A stretch of DNA of 64,000 nucleotides, taken from NCBI GenBank assembly GCA_009779915.1, contig WRBA01000006.1:43777-107776 (forward strand). The letters run 5' to 3'. Position numbers and translations under genes: made by a program. The stretch is from Defluviitaleaceae bacterium (GTDB lineage: Bacteria; Bacillota; Clostridia; Lachnospirales; UBA5962). The notes under the pieces were generated by a model. The model worked only from the letters and a program-made list of their open reading frames with translations, ran no database searches and had not been told where the DNA came from. Below are positions 63,839-64,000 of the stretch, in pieces (the stretch's first letter is position 1; every line of letters starts with the position of its first letter).

Positions 63839-64000
63839 TTTTCATCTGCGTTGATTATAACGTCAAAAGACAGCAATTTAATTCAAAAAACACTTGTAAG
63901 TTTAGAAAGTATATTGTATACTTATGTCAAAGGAAGCGAAATAGTGTATATCCGTTGTAATATGAGCCGCAGTAGCGGGCGGCACTTTAGTGCCGATTCC
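63839..64000. repeat. Partial repeat element at the right edge
   Basis: TTTTCATCTGCGTTGATTAT at 63839 matches the end of the 49105-49371 element. The last 40 bases, with GGCACT/AGTGCC and GATTCC, may be part of its hairpin interior. The element continues outside the window. No gene is seen in the last 230 bp. Confidence 0.5.

Overview
The window looks like a chromosomal segment of a low-to-mid GC Gram-positive anaerobe-type Firmicute, most likely class Clostridia; this is inferred from gene content and not from any database search. Supporting signs are AGGAGG ribosome sites before nearly every gene, an SRP RNA with an Alu domain placed directly before dnaX-ybaB-recR, a perfect HrcA/CIRCE operator on groES-groEL, and DivIVA, Asp23/FakA, MutS2, RlmH/WalJ, ECF transporter and DUF6465/GtrA type genes.

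Layout. 1-3.1 kb: start of a GH13-like glycosidase, a membrane-tethered XRE regulator and a GH18 cell-wall/spore-type hydrolase. 3.4-5.1 kb: DivIVA-like protein, tadA, two small proteins. 5.2-8.1 kb: SRP RNA-dnaX-ybaB-recR (recR starts at CTG). 8.2-10.5 kb: WYL regulator, small Cys-containing protein and Fpg/Nei-like protein, two transcription units sharing an operator-like motif. 10.6-16.3 kb: holA-comEC with a coupled 30-codon leader, a broken XRE gene, and a type II restriction-modification pair of the Eco47II family. 16.5-25.1 kb: secreted protein, groEL-groES, small membrane proteins, OGG-type glycosylase, GtrA, a Mur-ligase-like stand-alone domain and a double OB-fold protein. 25-32 kb: lipoproteins, a kinase, an orphan peptide-binding lipoprotein, DUF421 protein, tRNA-Gln. 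32.3-36.7 kb: rlmH-walJ-murA and a CoA-transferase. 36.9-41.8 kb: mutS2-response regulator-histidine kinase. 41.9-47.2 kb: lytic transglycosylase, GalE-like protein, truA-ecfT-ecfA, with both ECF ATPases fused in one chain. 47.5-55.5 kb: second orphan binding protein, lipoprotein, recG-fakA-asp23, divergent rpmB. 55.6-61.8 kb: an apparent sugar-acid operon (OYE-like flavoenzyme, SDR, FAD oxidoreductase, KDG kinase, KDPG aldolase fused to a VOC domain), followed by a third orphan binding protein.

The most unusual property is the density of short intergenic repeats. At least five families are visible. One (copies near 3.2, 5.1, 38.6, 47.4 and 52.9 kb) has a conserved skeleton of successive hairpins in which the stem sequences differ from copy to copy but stay paired, and four copies point the same way relative to the gene before them. 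Others are bounded by 19-22 bp inverted repeats. In at least seven genes the stop codon lies in, or touches, the first bases of such an element, which suggests insertion targeted to, or tolerated only at, gene ends. These repeats, not a protein system, are the best candidate here for something undescribed.
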